Shown here: positions 7,204 through 15,840 of the stretch, one piece after another
Layout: each line of letters begins with the position of its first letter
Numbering within the stretch: position 1 is the first letter of the stretch
Assembly (NCBI RefSeq): GCF_001423405.1
Contig: NZ_LMNS01000037.1
Span: forward strand, 1 to 64,000
DNA: 64,000 nucleotides
DNA from: Methylobacterium sp. Leaf123
Lineage (GTDB): Bacteria; Pseudomonadota; Alphaproteobacteria; Rhizobiales; Beijerinckiaceae
Reading direction: 5' to 3'
Notes under the pieces: model-generated
Told to the model about the DNA's origin: nothing
Database searches by the model: none
What the model saw: the letters and a program-made list of their open reading frames with translations, nothing else
Translations under genes and position numbers: made by a program

Positions 7204-9210
7204 ATGACGTCCCACGTCTTCCGAGACCGGACCGAGGCCGGTCGGCAACTCGCCGACCGGCTCGCCGACTATGCCGGGCGTCCGGACGTGATCGTCCTGG
7301 CGCTGCCCCGCGGCGGCGTGCCGGTCGCCGTCGAGATCGCCAGGGCGCTGCACGCGCCGCTCGACCTCTTCGTCGTGCGCAAGCTCGGCGTGCCCGGCTA
7401 CGAGGAACTGGCGATGGGCGCCATCGCCAGCGGCGGCAGCCAAGTCCTCAACGACGACATCGTCACCTCTCTGAAGATCCCGCCCCACGTCGTGGAGGCG
7501 GTGGCCGCACAGGAGCGCGAGGAGCTGCTGCGGCGCGAGCGGCTCTACCGAGGCGGCCTGCCGCCCGCCGCGGTCCGCGGGCGCACCGTCATCCTCGTCG
7601 ATGACGGGTTGGCCACCGGCGCCACGATGCAGGCCGCCATCCGCGCGGTCCGCCAAGGAGGCCCCGCGAAAATCGTCGCCGCGGTGCCGACGACCTCGCG
7701 GGAGACCGCCGAACGGCTCGCGGGCGAGGCCGACGCCGTCGTCTACGCCGTGCTGCCGAAGCCGTTCCTCTCGGTCGGAGCCTCCTACTTCGATTTCAGC
7801 CAGACGAGCGACGATGAGGTGCGCCGCCTGATTCATCCTTTCCTGTCTCCGACCCCGGAGCCGGCGCCCGAGGAGCACGACCCAACGCTCCTCGCCCGGC
7901 TGCGGGATGCCGCGCTGCCGCTATCAGGGGAGGAGCGGAACTACGATCCGCTGATTGCGCTGATCGGGCAGGCCCGCTTCGTCCTACTGGGAGAGGCGAC
8001 ACACGGGACCCACGAGTTCTACGAGGAGCGGGCGGCGATCACCAAGCGGCTAATCCGCGAGAAGGGCGTGCGGGCCGTGGCGATCGAGGCCGACTGGCCC
8101 GATGCGTGGCGGGTGAACCGCTATGTGCGCGGCGACAGCGAGGATCTCGACGCCGTCGAGGCCCTGTCCGGCTTCCGGCGCTTCCCGACCTGGATGTGGC
8201 GCAACACCGAGATGGTCGGCTTCGTCGAGTGGCTGCGCGCCCACAACCGCACCCTGCGGGAGGGCACGGACAAAGTCGGGCTCTACGGCATCGATCTCTA
8301 CAGCCTGCGCGCCTCGATGAAGGCGGTGATTCGCTTCCTCGACGCCGTCGATCCGCCCGCCGCCGATCAGGCCCGCGCCCGCTACGCCTGCTTCGACCGC
8401 TACGGCGAGGACACGCGCGGCTACGGGCTGATGACGGGCCTGGGGGTGTCCGAGTCCTGCCGGGAGCAGGCGCTCGGCCAACTCCTGAGCCTGCAGCGGC
8501 GTGCGCGGGACACGCTCTCCTGGGCCGGCGACGCCGACCCCGACGAGCTGTTCAGCGCCGAGCAGAACGCGCGCGCCGTCGCGAGCGCGGAGGCCTATTA
8601 CCGCACCATGTTCGTCGAGGACGTCTCCTCGTGGAACCTGCGCGACCGGCACATGGCCGACTGCCTCGACGCGATCGCGGCCCATCGCGGCGGCGGCGGC
8701 GCGCCTGGGCGGATCGTTGTCTGGGCGCACAACTCCCATCTCGGCGACGCCCGCGCGACCGAGCGCGCGCGCAGCGGCGAGTTCAACCTCGGCCAGCTGC
8801 TGCGGGAGCGCCATGGCCGCGCGGTCGTGAATATCGGCTTCACCACCTCCTCGGGCACGGTCACGGCCGCCTCCGACTGGGATGCGCCGGCCGAGCGCAA
8901 GCGCATCCGGCCGCCCCTGCCCGGCAGCTACGAGGCTCTCTTCCACGCCCTCGGGCTGGCCCGCTTCCTGATGCCGCTGACCGCCGGATCCCCGGCCGCG
9001 GCGGATCTCGGCGCGCCCCGGCTCGAACGCGCAATCGGCGTCGTCTACGCGCCCGGCACCGAGCGGCAGAGCCACTATTTCGAGGCCCGCCTGTCCGAGC
9101 AGTTCGATGCGCTCGTCCACATCGAGCGGACGCGGGCGGTGACGCCGCTTGAGACGACTGCCGTCTGGGAGGCGGGCGAGGTCCCTGAGACCTTCCCCGC
9201 GGGCCTGTGA
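7204..9210 (+). CDS. Phosphoribosyltransferase - erythromycin-esterase-like fusion protein
   Basis: A 668-residue two-domain protein. Residues 1-215 form a type I phosphoribosyltransferase with the PRPP-binding motif VILVDDGLATGAT near residue 128. Residues 250-660 form an erythromycin-esterase (EreA/succinoglycan-biosynthesis) domain with GEATHGTHEFYEER near 260 and HNSHLGD near 507, which hold the family's catalytic Glu and His residues. Established knowledge: the same fusion occurs in Mycobacterium tuberculosis Rv2030c, a member of the DosR hypoxia regulon next to the Hsp20 gene hspX. The true substrate of either domain is unknown; macrolide resistance should not be assumed. A short truncated hydrolase gene follows closely. 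Confidence 0.88.
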   Translation: MTSHVFRDRTEAGRQLADRLADYAGRPDVIVLALPRGGVPVAVEIARALHAPLDLFVVRKLGVPGYEELAMGAIASGGSQVLNDDIVTSLKIPPHVVEAVAAQEREELLRRERLYRGGLPPAAVRGRTVILVDDGLATGATMQAAIRAVRQGGPAKIVAAVPTTSRETAERLAGEADAVVYAVLPKPFLSVGASYFDFSQTSDDEVRRLIHPFLSPTPEPAPEEHDPTLLARLRDAALPLSGEERNYDPLIALIGQARFVLLGEATHGTHEFYEERAAITKRLIREKGVRAVAIEADWPDAWRVNRYVRGDSEDLDAVEALSGFRRFPTWMWRNTEMVGFVEWLRAHNRTLREGTDKVGLYGIDLYSLRASMKAVIRFLDAVDPPAADQARARYACFDRYGEDTRGYGLMTGLGVSESCREQALGQLLSLQRRARDTLSWAGDADPDELFSAEQNARAVASAEAYYRTMFVEDVSSWNLRDRHMADCLDAIAAHRGGGGAPGRIVVWAHNSHLGDARATERARSGEFNLGQLLRERHGRAVVNIGFTTSSGTVTAASDWDAPAERKRIRPPLPGSYEALFHALGLARFLMPLTAGSPAAADLGAPRLERAIGVVYAPGTERQSHYFEARLSEQFDALVHIERTRAVTPLETTAVWEAGEVPETFPAGL

Positions 9211-9230
9211 GCGTGGCGAGGGAGGGGGAG

Positions 9231-9479
9231 ATGGGCGCAACCACCGCTGCGAGCCTGGAGGTCGCAGTCCGGGTGGGGCGGGCCTGCCTGTCGGCGAGCC
9301 TGCGCGTGCCCGCCGGTCCCCTCGGGCTCGTCGTCTTCCCGCACGGCGCCGGCAGCAGACGATTCAGCCCGCGCAACGCTTACGTGGCGCGCCACCTCAA
9401 CGCGGCGGGGTTCGCCACCCTGTTCGCCGACCTCCTGACCGCCGCGGAGAAGGAGCGGACTGGTTTCGCCAGCACCTGA
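9231..9479 (+). pseudogene. Dienelactone-hydrolase-like gene, 5' fragment
   Basis: An 82-residue piece matching only the N-terminal part of small alpha/beta hydrolases of the dienelactone-hydrolase type: GLVVFPHGAGSRRFSPRN and VARHLNAAGFATLFADLLT. It stops before the nucleophile elbow, so no catalytic triad is present. The start at 9231 has a GGGAGGGGG site and lies just after the fusion gene, suggesting an old operon. The next gene begins about 100 nt downstream, so the C-terminal two thirds have been deleted. Confidence 0.7.
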
Positions 9480-9496
9480 CGTCGAAGTTCCCGGAC

Positions 9497-9510
9497 TTGC
9501 GCTAGATCAA
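9497..9510 (+). promoter_or_regulatory. FNR/FixK-like box before the lipid-activation genes
   Basis: TTGCG-CTAG-ATCAA, two mismatches in the left half and a perfect right half. It is centred about 81 nt before the start at 9585. Confidence 0.5.
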
Positions 9511-9584
9511 CGGGCGGCCGGGAGGGGCCCGCTAACCTCGGCGTGACGCCGCGTGCCCGGCACGCCGGCCGATGGAGGCGGTCG

Positions 9585-12464
9585 ATGAACGAGGGTGCCG
9601 CGCAGGCGCGTCGGGCGCAAACGCAGGCGGGGCAGGCCGCACCGATGGACGCCGACCGTCTGGAAGCCGGCCTCGTAGCCGTGATCCGCGCGCTCCTGGC
9701 CGAGTTGAACCCGGCGGCCCGGCCACCCCGCATCGCCCTCGACAGCGACCTCGTCCGCGATCTCGCCCTCGACAGCCTCGGCCGCGCGGAACTGCTGCTG
9801 CGGCTGTCGCGCCGCTTCCATGTCGCCCTGCCAGACCGGCTGATCGGCGAGGCCGCGACCCCGGCCGAGCTGTTGGCCGCGATCCGGGCCGCCGGCCCGG
9901 CCCCGCAGCCGGCCCAGGAGCCGCAACCCGAGGCGCCCGCACCGGCACTGCCGACGGCGGAAGAGCCGCTTCAGGCCGCGACCCTCCTCGATGCGCTCGC
10001 CTTCCATGTCGGCCTGCATCCAGACCGTCCGCACCTGCGCCTGTGCCCGGAGCCCGGACGCGAGGCGGTCGTGACCTATGCCGAACTCGACCGCAGCGCC
10101 CGCCGCGTCGCCGCCGGCCTCGTCCGGCACGGCCTCGTCCCCGGCGGCCGGGTCGCCGTCATGCTCCCCACGGGCCCGGCCTTCTTCGCGGCCTTCTTCG
10201 GCGCGCTGATCGCCGGCGGCGTCCCGGTGCCGCTCTATCCGCCGTTTCAGCGCGCCCGCATCGCGGACCATCTCGAACGCCAAGTTCGCATTCTCGCCAA
10301 CGCGGCGCCCGAGCACCTGATCGCCTCGGAAGACATCGCCGCCTTCGCCCGACTCCTGCCGGGCCGTGTGCCCAGCCTGCGCCACGTCCTAACGCCGGAA
10401 GCGTTCGCGGCGCTGCCGCCGCTGGAGCGGGCGGTGCCGGCGGCGCCCGAGACTACGGCGCTGATCCAGTACACCTCGGGCAGCACGGGTGACCCGAAGG
10501 GCGTGGTGCTCACCCACGCCAACCTGCTCGCCAACGTCCGCGCCATGGGTGCAGCGATCGCGGCATCCTCGTCCGACGTGGTGGTGAGCTGGCTGCCGCT
10601 CTACCACGATATGGGCCTGATCGGCTGCTGGCTGGGCAGCCTTTATTTCGGCGCGCTCGCGGTGATCCTGCCGCCCCTGTCATTCCTCGCCGACCCGGGC
10701 CGCTGGCTGCGGGCGATCGAGCGGCACAGCGGCACCATCTCGGCGGCGCCCAACTTCGCATTCGAGCGCTGCCTGAAAGCGCTGCGCGACGAGGATCTCT
10801 CCGGCCTCGACCTCGGGTCGCTGCGCGTCCTTACCAACGGCGCCGAGCCGGTGAGCGCCGACACGCTGGCGCGCTTCGAGGCACGCTTTGCCGCCTTCGG
10901 CCTGCGCAAGGGCGTGCTGGCGCCGGTCTACGGCCTCGCCGAATGCGCGGTCGGGCTCGCCTTCCCGCCGCCGGGCCGGGCCGTGCTCGTCGACCGGATC
11001 GACCGGGACGCGCTGTCGCGCCGCGGGGTCGCGCGCCCGGCAGGCGAGGGCGCCGCCGCCATCGCCCTGGTGGCCTGCGGGCGCCCGCTGCCCGGTCATC
11101 AGATCCGCGTCGTCGATGCGGACGGGCGCGAGGTGGCCGAGCGCGTCGAGGGGCGCCTCCAGTTCAAGGGGCCCTCGGCGACGGCTGGCTACTTCCGCAA
11201 CCCAGAGAAGACCCGCGCGCTGTTCGACGGCGATTGGCTGGAGAGCGGTGACCTCGCCTACCTCGCCTCGGGCGACGTCTACATCACCGGTCGGACCAAG
11301 GACATCATCATCCGGGCCGGGCGCAAGATCTATCCGCAGGAGCTGGAGGAGATCGCCGGCACCGTGCCCGGCGTGCGCAAGGGCTGCGTCGTCGCGTTCG
11401 AGAGCCCCGATCCCGACACCGGCACCGAGCGCCTGATCCTCGCCGCCGAGACTCGGGTGACCGACCCCGGCGCCCAGCGCGACCTGAGCCGGATGCTCGC
11501 CGCGGCGGCCGCCCGGGTGCTCGAACAGCCGCCCGACACGGTCCTCCTGTGCCCGCCGCACGCCGTGCCCAAGACCTCAAGCGGCAAGATCCGCCGATCC
11601 GCCGCGCGGGCGCTCTACGAATCCGGCGGGCTGGAGCGCCCGGCATCGCGGTGGCGCACCGAGATCGTGCCCGTGGCGCTGGCGGGCCTGCACGCTCTGT
11701 CCCGCCGGGCCGGGGAGGTGGCCTATGCGGCATGGTGGTGGACACTGCTGACGGCGACGGGCCTCGTACTGTGGCCCCTCGTTCTCCTGCTGCCGCGGCG
11801 CGCGTGGCGCCACGCCGCCCTGCGGTCCGGCGCGCGTACCTTTCTCCGCGCGGCCGGGATGCGTCCGGAGGTCACCGGCAGTCCGCCCGTGCCAGGACGC
11901 CCGGCGATCCTGGCGGCCAATCACGCGAGCTATCTCGACGCCGCCGTACTGGCGGCGATCCTGCCCGGCAGCCCGGCCTTCCTGGCCAAGCACGAACTGG
12001 CCGGGCAGGCCCTGGCGGGCCCGTTCCTGAGGCGCCTGGGCACCGCCTTCGTCCATCGCGGCGCCGCCGAGGGTGTCGCCGAAACGCAGGCGCTGCTGGA
12101 GCGCCTGCACGGCGGCGAGCGGATCGTCGCCTTCCCCGAGGGAACTTTCACGCGCCGGCCGGGGCTCGCCGGCTTCCATCTCGGCGCCTTCCTCGCTGCC
12201 TGCCAGGCCGGCGTCCCGGTGATCCCTTTGGCAATCACCGGCACCCGCTCGATCCTGCGTGCCGACCAGTGGTTCCCGCGCCGCGGCGCGATCCGCGTGG
12301 TCGTCGGCGCCCCGCTCGCGCCCGACGGCGACGACTTCCACGCCGCGATCCGCCTGCGCGACGCGACCCGCGCGGCGATCCTGTCCGCCTGCGGCGAGCC
12401 GGACCTCGCCGACGACCCGGCCGCTGCCGCCCCCAATGCCGTCCGGAAGGGGCCCGGCCCGTGA
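9585..12464 (+). CDS. Acyl carrier - AMP-dependent acyl ligase - PlsC-like acyltransferase fusion
   Basis: A 959-residue trimodular protein. An acyl-carrier domain comes first (about residues 20-95) with the phosphopantetheine serine in ALDSLGR. An AMP-binding acyl ligase domain follows (about 120-690), with YTSGSTGDPKGVV near 295, YGLAEC and a GRTKDIIIRAGRKIYP hinge. A hydrophobic stretch (about 720-745) leads to a PlsC-type acyltransferase with NHASYLD near 779 and FPEGTF near 850. The layout suggests that a fatty acid is adenylated, loaded on the built-in carrier and transferred to a lysophospholipid or other acceptor at the membrane, much like Aas but with its own ACP. The start at 9585 has GGAGG; its GTGA overlap with the next ligase gene indicates coupling. 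Substrate is not predictable. Confidence 0.85.
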   Translation: MNEGAAQARRAQTQAGQAAPMDADRLEAGLVAVIRALLAELNPAARPPRIALDSDLVRDLALDSLGRAELLLRLSRRFHVALPDRLIGEAATPAELLAAIRAAGPAPQPAQEPQPEAPAPALPTAEEPLQAATLLDALAFHVGLHPDRPHLRLCPEPGREAVVTYAELDRSARRVAAGLVRHGLVPGGRVAVMLPTGPAFFAAFFGALIAGGVPVPLYPPFQRARIADHLERQVRILANAAPEHLIASEDIAAFARLLPGRVPSLRHVLTPEAFAALPPLERAVPAAPETTALIQYTSGSTGDPKGVVLTHANLLANVRAMGAAIAASSSDVVVSWLPLYHDMGLIGCWLGSLYFGALAVILPPLSFLADPGRWLRAIERHSGTISAAPNFAFERCLKALRDEDLSGLDLGSLRVLTNGAEPVSADTLARFEARFAAFGLRKGVLAPVYGLAECAVGLAFPPPGRAVLVDRIDRDALSRRGVARPAGEGAAAIALVACGRPLPGHQIRVVDADGREVAERVEGRLQFKGPSATAGYFRNPEKTRALFDGDWLESGDLAYLASGDVYITGRTKDIIIRAGRKIYPQELEEIAGTVPGVRKGCVVAFESPDPDTGTERLILAAETRVTDPGAQRDLSRMLAAAAARVLEQPPDTVLLCPPHAVPKTSSGKIRRSAARALYESGGLERPASRWRTEIVPVALAGLHALSRRAGEVAYAAWWWTLLTATGLVLWPLVLLLPRRAWRHAALRSGARTFLRAAGMRPEVTGSPPVPGRPAILAANHASYLDAAVLAAILPGSPAFLAKHELAGQALAGPFLRRLGTAFVHRGAAEGVAETQALLERLHGGERIVAFPEGTFTRRPGLAGFHLGAFLAACQAGVPVIPLAITGTRSILRADQWFPRRGAIRVVVGAPLAPDGDDFHAAIRLRDATRAAILSACGEPDLADDPAAAAPNAVRKGPGP

Positions 12465-14332
12465 ACACACCCCGCTATGAGCTAGATGTCGCCCTCCACG
12501 GCGTCGCCCACGAAGCGCTTGCCGGGACGATCCCCGACCTCCTGCGCCGCCAAGTTGCGCTGCGGCCGAACGGGGAGGCCTATGCCGCGTACGACGCTTT
12601 GGTCGGTACCTTCGTGACGCATGGCTGGTCCGAGATCGCGGGGCAGGTGGCGCAGCGGCGCGCCGCCCTGTCGGCGGAGGGGCTGGAGCCGGGTGCGCGG
12701 ATCGCGCTCTGGCTGCCCAACGGGCTCGAATGGATCTGCTTCGACCACGCGGCCCTGTCGCTCGGGCTGGTGACGGTGCCGCTCTACGCCCGCGACGCGG
12801 TGGCGACCATCGCCGCCATTCTAGAGGATTCTGCCGCCGCCCTGCTGGTCGTGCAGCGCGGCGTCGACTGGCTGGACCTGCGACCCTTCGCGGTCCGCTG
12901 CGCCCTGAAGCGTGTCGTCGTCGTCGATCCGCCGACATCCCTCCCGGAGGAGGGCCCGGCCCGCGCCCTGGCGGCGTGGCTCGCCGCCGCGCGCGACCGG
13001 CCGCCCCCGGGGCCGGTCGCCGTCGAACCTAGGACGCTCGCCACCCTCGTCTATACCTCCGGCACCACCGGGACACCCAAGGGCGTCATGCTCAGCCACC
13101 GCAACCTGCTGTCGGTGGCCGGCGCCGTTCTGGCGCGCAATCCCGGCTCGGAGGCGGACGTGTTCCTGTCCTACCTGCCGCTCGCCCACATCTTCGAGCG
13201 GGTGGTGGGCTCCCTCATCCCACTGATGCTCGGCGCCAAGGTGGTGTTCGCCCGCTCGATCGAGACCCTGCGCGAAGATCTCGCCGCCTCCCGCCCGACG
13301 ATCTTTCTGGCGGTCCCGAGCCTGCTCGACCGCCTGCGCGAGCGCGTCGCCGAGGCCGCCGGCCGCTCGGCGCTCCGGCAGCGGCTACTCGACGCGACGC
13401 TCGCGGTCGGCTGGGAGCGGGTCGAGGCGCGCCGCCTGGGGCAGCCGGTCCGGCTGCGGACCGCCCTGGCCTGGGCGGCGCTGGGCCCGCTTGTCGCGCG
13501 GCCGGTGCGGGCCGCCCTCGGGGGCCGCGTGCGGCTCGCGGTGTCGGGCGGCGCGCCGCTGGCGCCGAGGACCGCTCGCTTCTGCCTTAGCCTTGGCCTG
13601 CCGCTGGTAGAGGGCTATGGCCTGACCGAAGCGGCCTCCGCCGTCACCGGCGCGCGGGTCGGGGACGCGGTGCCGGGCAGCTCCGGACCGCCGCTGCCCG
13701 GCATGACGGTGCGGATCGGGGCAGACGGCGAGATCCTAGTGCGCTCGCCCGGCCTGATGCTCGGCTACTGGGGCCGGCCCGACCTCGACGCGCAGGTGCT
13801 GCGCGACGGCTGGCTGCACACCGGCGACCTCGGCACGATCACGGAGGGCCGGCTCGTCGTCGGCGGGCGGATGCGCGACCGCATCGTCCTGTCGAACGGC
13901 GAGAAGGTCTGGCCCGAGCCGATCGAGGCGGCGATCCGGGGCGATCCCCTGTTCGGGCAGATCATAGTGATCGGCGAGGGCCAGCCCCGGCTCTCGGCGC
14001 TCGCGGTGGTCGATGCGGTGGCCTGGGCCCGGCTCGCCGGGGAACTCGACCTCGACTCCGCGGCGGACGCCTCGCTCGACGCCGCGCCAGCCCGCCGCGC
14101 CGCCCTAGAGCGGATCGCCGCCCGCTTGAGCGATGTCGGCCGGGCCGGTCAGGTGCGGGCAGTGCGGCTGCTGCGCGAGCCTTGGACGGTCGAGCGGGGG
14201 CTCGTCACGCCCTCCCTGAAAGTCCGCCGGGCGGCCGTGTCGCGCGCCTTCGCCGTGCAGATCGAGGAAATGCGGGATGAGCGCGCCGCGCGCTTGGGGG
14301 ATGAGCCTCGTCCTGTGCGTCCCGCCCCTTGA
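12461..14332 (+). CDS. Long-chain acyl-CoA synthetase (AMP-binding)
   Basis: A 623-residue AMP-dependent ligase of the long-chain fatty-acid-CoA ligase type. YTSGTTGTPKGVMLSHRN is near residue 197, YLPLAHIFER follows, then EGYGLTE and TGDLGTI. It starts with GTG at 12461 inside the stop of the previous gene (GTGA), so translation is probably coupled and its product may supply or compete for the acyl groups handled by the fusion protein. The frame stays open far upstream, but only the part from 12461 resembles the family. An FNR-like box overlaps its stop codon and probably serves the next gene. Confidence 0.88.
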   Translation: MNTPRYELDVALHGVAHEALAGTIPDLLRRQVALRPNGEAYAAYDALVGTFVTHGWSEIAGQVAQRRAALSAEGLEPGARIALWLPNGLEWICFDHAALSLGLVTVPLYARDAVATIAAILEDSAAALLVVQRGVDWLDLRPFAVRCALKRVVVVDPPTSLPEEGPARALAAWLAAARDRPPPGPVAVEPRTLATLVYTSGTTGTPKGVMLSHRNLLSVAGAVLARNPGSEADVFLSYLPLAHIFERVVGSLIPLMLGAKVVFARSIETLREDLAASRPTIFLAVPSLLDRLRERVAEAAGRSALRQRLLDATLAVGWERVEARRLGQPVRLRTALAWAALGPLVARPVRAALGGRVRLAVSGGAPLAPRTARFCLSLGLPLVEGYGLTEAASAVTGARVGDAVPGSSGPPLPGMTVRIGADGEILVRSPGLMLGYWGRPDLDAQVLRDGWLHTGDLGTITEGRLVVGGRMRDRIVLSNGEKVWPEPIEAAIRGDPLFGQIIVIGEGQPRLSALAVVDAVAWARLAGELDLDSAADASLDAAPARRAALERIAARLSDVGRAGQVRAVRLLREPWTVERGLVTPSLKVRRAAVSRAFAVQIEEMRDERAARLGDEPRPVRPAP

Positions 14333-14342
14333 TCCACCTCAA
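14329..14342 (+). promoter_or_regulatory. FNR/FixK-like box before the SPW gene
   Basis: TTGAT-CCAC-CTCAA, one mismatch. It is centred about 94 nt before the start at 14430 and overlaps the end of the preceding ligase gene. Confidence 0.6.
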
Positions 14343-14429
14343 GGGCACCGCCTGGTGATCGGAGCACGCTCCAGGGCCTGGGAAACCCATCCTGAGAGTC
14401 CCGTCACAGCGTAAGTTGAGGAGACGGCG

Positions 14430-14798
14430 ATGCGCACGATCGACAACGGCATCGAAGAGGTCATCGTGGCCGGCCTGAGCCTGGTCGTCGGGGCGGGCCT
14501 GATGCTCGCACCCTGGTATTTCGGTTTCATGGGAGAGGCGAAGGCGACGTGGAACGCCTGGATCTGCGGCTCGGCCGTGGCTGTCTTCGCCCTCCTCGCC
14601 ATCATGCAGACCTTCGACTTGGAGGAGTACATTATCGCCATTGTCGGGGTATGGACCGTTGCAGCGCCCTGGCTCCTCGACTTCAAGGGCATCACGGCCG
14701 CCCGGTGGACGCATGTCGGCTTCGGCCTCGCCCTGTTGATTCTCGCTGGGATCGAGCTGTGGCGACTGCACGCCTCCCCGCGGGCGCATTCGGCCTGA
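14430..14798 (+). CDS. SPW-repeat membrane protein
   Basis: A 122-residue protein with four hydrophobic helices and two (S/A)PW motifs, APWYFGF near residue 28 and APWLLDF near residue 84, which define the SPW repeat family. Function of the family is unknown. The start has GAGGAG at good spacing and an FNR-like box about 94 nt upstream, so it is a likely member of the low-oxygen regulon. Confidence 0.82.
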   Translation: MRTIDNGIEEVIVAGLSLVVGAGLMLAPWYFGFMGEAKATWNAWICGSAVAVFALLAIMQTFDLEEYIIAIVGVWTVAAPWLLDFKGITAARWTHVGFGLALLILAGIELWRLHASPRAHSA

Positions 14799-14864
14799 GC
14801 AGCTCGTCCGAACGCCTCGCTGCTCCAGAGGATCGCGACGGGTTCCGATCCGCACGCCGTCGCC

Positions 14865-15062
14865 ATGGCGGCCTGCTTCGTCACAGGTTGTCTGCTGATC
14901 GACGCCTTGCGCGAGCGCGCGGAGGACATGACGTTGGTCCTCCTGCTCGTCCTGATCGTGCTGGCGAACCTCGCAGGCGGCCTGCTCTTGTCGGCGCTCG
15001 CACCGGCCCTCGACACGATGCCGGCCCTGGAGCCGATCGTCCGCGCCCCTGGGGCGGATTGA
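14865..15062 (+). CDS. Small hydrophobic protein or membrane-protein remnant
   Basis: A 65-residue open frame, not recognised. The middle (TLVLLLVLIVLANLAGGLLL) is one strong transmembrane helix. The frame is open back to the stop of the SPW gene, and there is no good ribosome-binding site for 14865; an alternative ATG at 14928 has GGAGG but only two bases away. It could be a real small membrane protein or what is left of a larger one. Confidence 0.3.
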   Translation: MAACFVTGCLLIDALRERAEDMTLVLLLVLIVLANLAGGLLLSALAPALDTMPALEPIVRAPGAD

Positions 15063-15078
15063 ACCGTCGCAGGCCGGT

Positions 15079-15092
15079 TTGCGCGAGATCAA
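15079..15092 (+). promoter_or_regulatory. FNR/FixK-like box before the Hsp20 gene
   Basis: TTGCG-CGAG-ATCAA, two mismatches in the left half. It is centred about 65 nt before the original Hsp20 start at 15151. Confidence 0.5.
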
Positions 15093-15150
15093 CGTCGCTT
15101 CCCGCGCACCGCTCTTACGCTCGCGGCCTCACGCTATTCAGGAGGCGACA

Positions 15151-15790
15151 ATGACCGAGTCAGGAACGAAACTCACCATCAAGAGCGAAACGCCCGCCGA
15201 ACTCCCGGCCGGCGCCTAGAGCGCATTCCGACGAAGTGGTCGCCGGTTCGGCGAAAGAATGCGCGTCAAAACAAAGATTTAGAGACGCCGGCCTGATGCA
15301 ATCAGGTCGGATACGGCTCTAGGATTGGCGCCCGCTTGAGTCGCTGCGGCAGGACATCGACCAGTTCATCGACGATCTCGGGCGCAGCCTGCGGTCGGTG
15401 TCCTTCGGCCTTTCGGACTCTCTCAGCACACCCTTCGCCAGCGGTGCCCTGAACTGGCCGACGGGACCGGCCGCCGACATAGTCGGTAAGCCGACCTGCT
15501 ACGAGATCACCGTCGAGCTGCCGGGGATGGACGAGAAGAACATCGAGGTGAAGGTGGCCGACGGAACGCTGACCATCCGCGGCGAAAGGCGGCACGAGCG
15601 CGAGGAGCCGGGGGAAGGCTACTATCTCGCCGAGCGGCGCTTCGGCGCTTTTGAACGCGCATTCCGCCTCCCGCAGGGCGTCGATGCCGGCCGGATCGAG
15701 GCGGTGCTCCGCAACGGTGTCCTGACGCTCACGCTGCCGAAGTCCCCCGAGGCCAAGGCCGAGACGACGATCGCGGTCCAGGCTGCGTGA
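15151..15790 (+). pseudogene. Hsp20 (alpha-crystallin) small heat-shock gene split by a repeat
   Basis: The first 22 codons (MTESGTKLTIKSETPAELPA) follow a good GGAGG site at 15151 and match the start of this Hsp20 subfamily. The frame then meets a TAG at the edge of a 107-bp element (15216-15322). The rest of the gene resumes after the element in another frame: DWRPLESLRQDID, then the alpha-crystallin domain with VELPGMDEKNIEVKVADG and the C-terminal NGVLTLTLPK. The second part could still be made from an internal GTG at 15398, giving a 130-residue protein with a whole alpha-crystallin domain but no visible ribosome-binding site. Holdase chaperone activity is the family role; expression here is doubtful. 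Confidence 0.85.
15216..15322 (+). repeat. 107-bp palindromic element, copy B, inside hsp20
   Basis: Bounded by CTAGAGC and GCTCTAG, an inverted terminal repeat. Two hairpins are visible: GCGCATTC...GAATGCGC and CCTGAT...ATCAGG, joined by GTCAAAACAA. By eye it differs from the reverse complement of copy C at 7 of 107 positions. It introduces a stop and a frame change in the Hsp20 gene. Confidence 0.88.
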
Positions 15791-15840
15791 TAGAGGCCTG
15801 CTTCGTCCGCATTCGACGGAATCCCGCGACATGCCGCGCG

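Noticed and set aside
7204..9210. Macrolide resistance esterase
   Set aside because: The Ere-like domain is fused to a phosphoribosyltransferase, as in dormancy regulon proteins, so resistance is unlikely to be its role.
11549..12460. Extension of the acyl-CoA ligase reading frame upstream of 12461
   Set aside because: This stretch is out of phase with the fusion gene that really codes here; similarity to ligases starts only after the GTG at 12461.
11577..12938. A 453-codon minus-strand frame opposite the acyltransferase region
   Set aside because: Shadow; the plus strand carries the conserved ligase and PlsC motifs.
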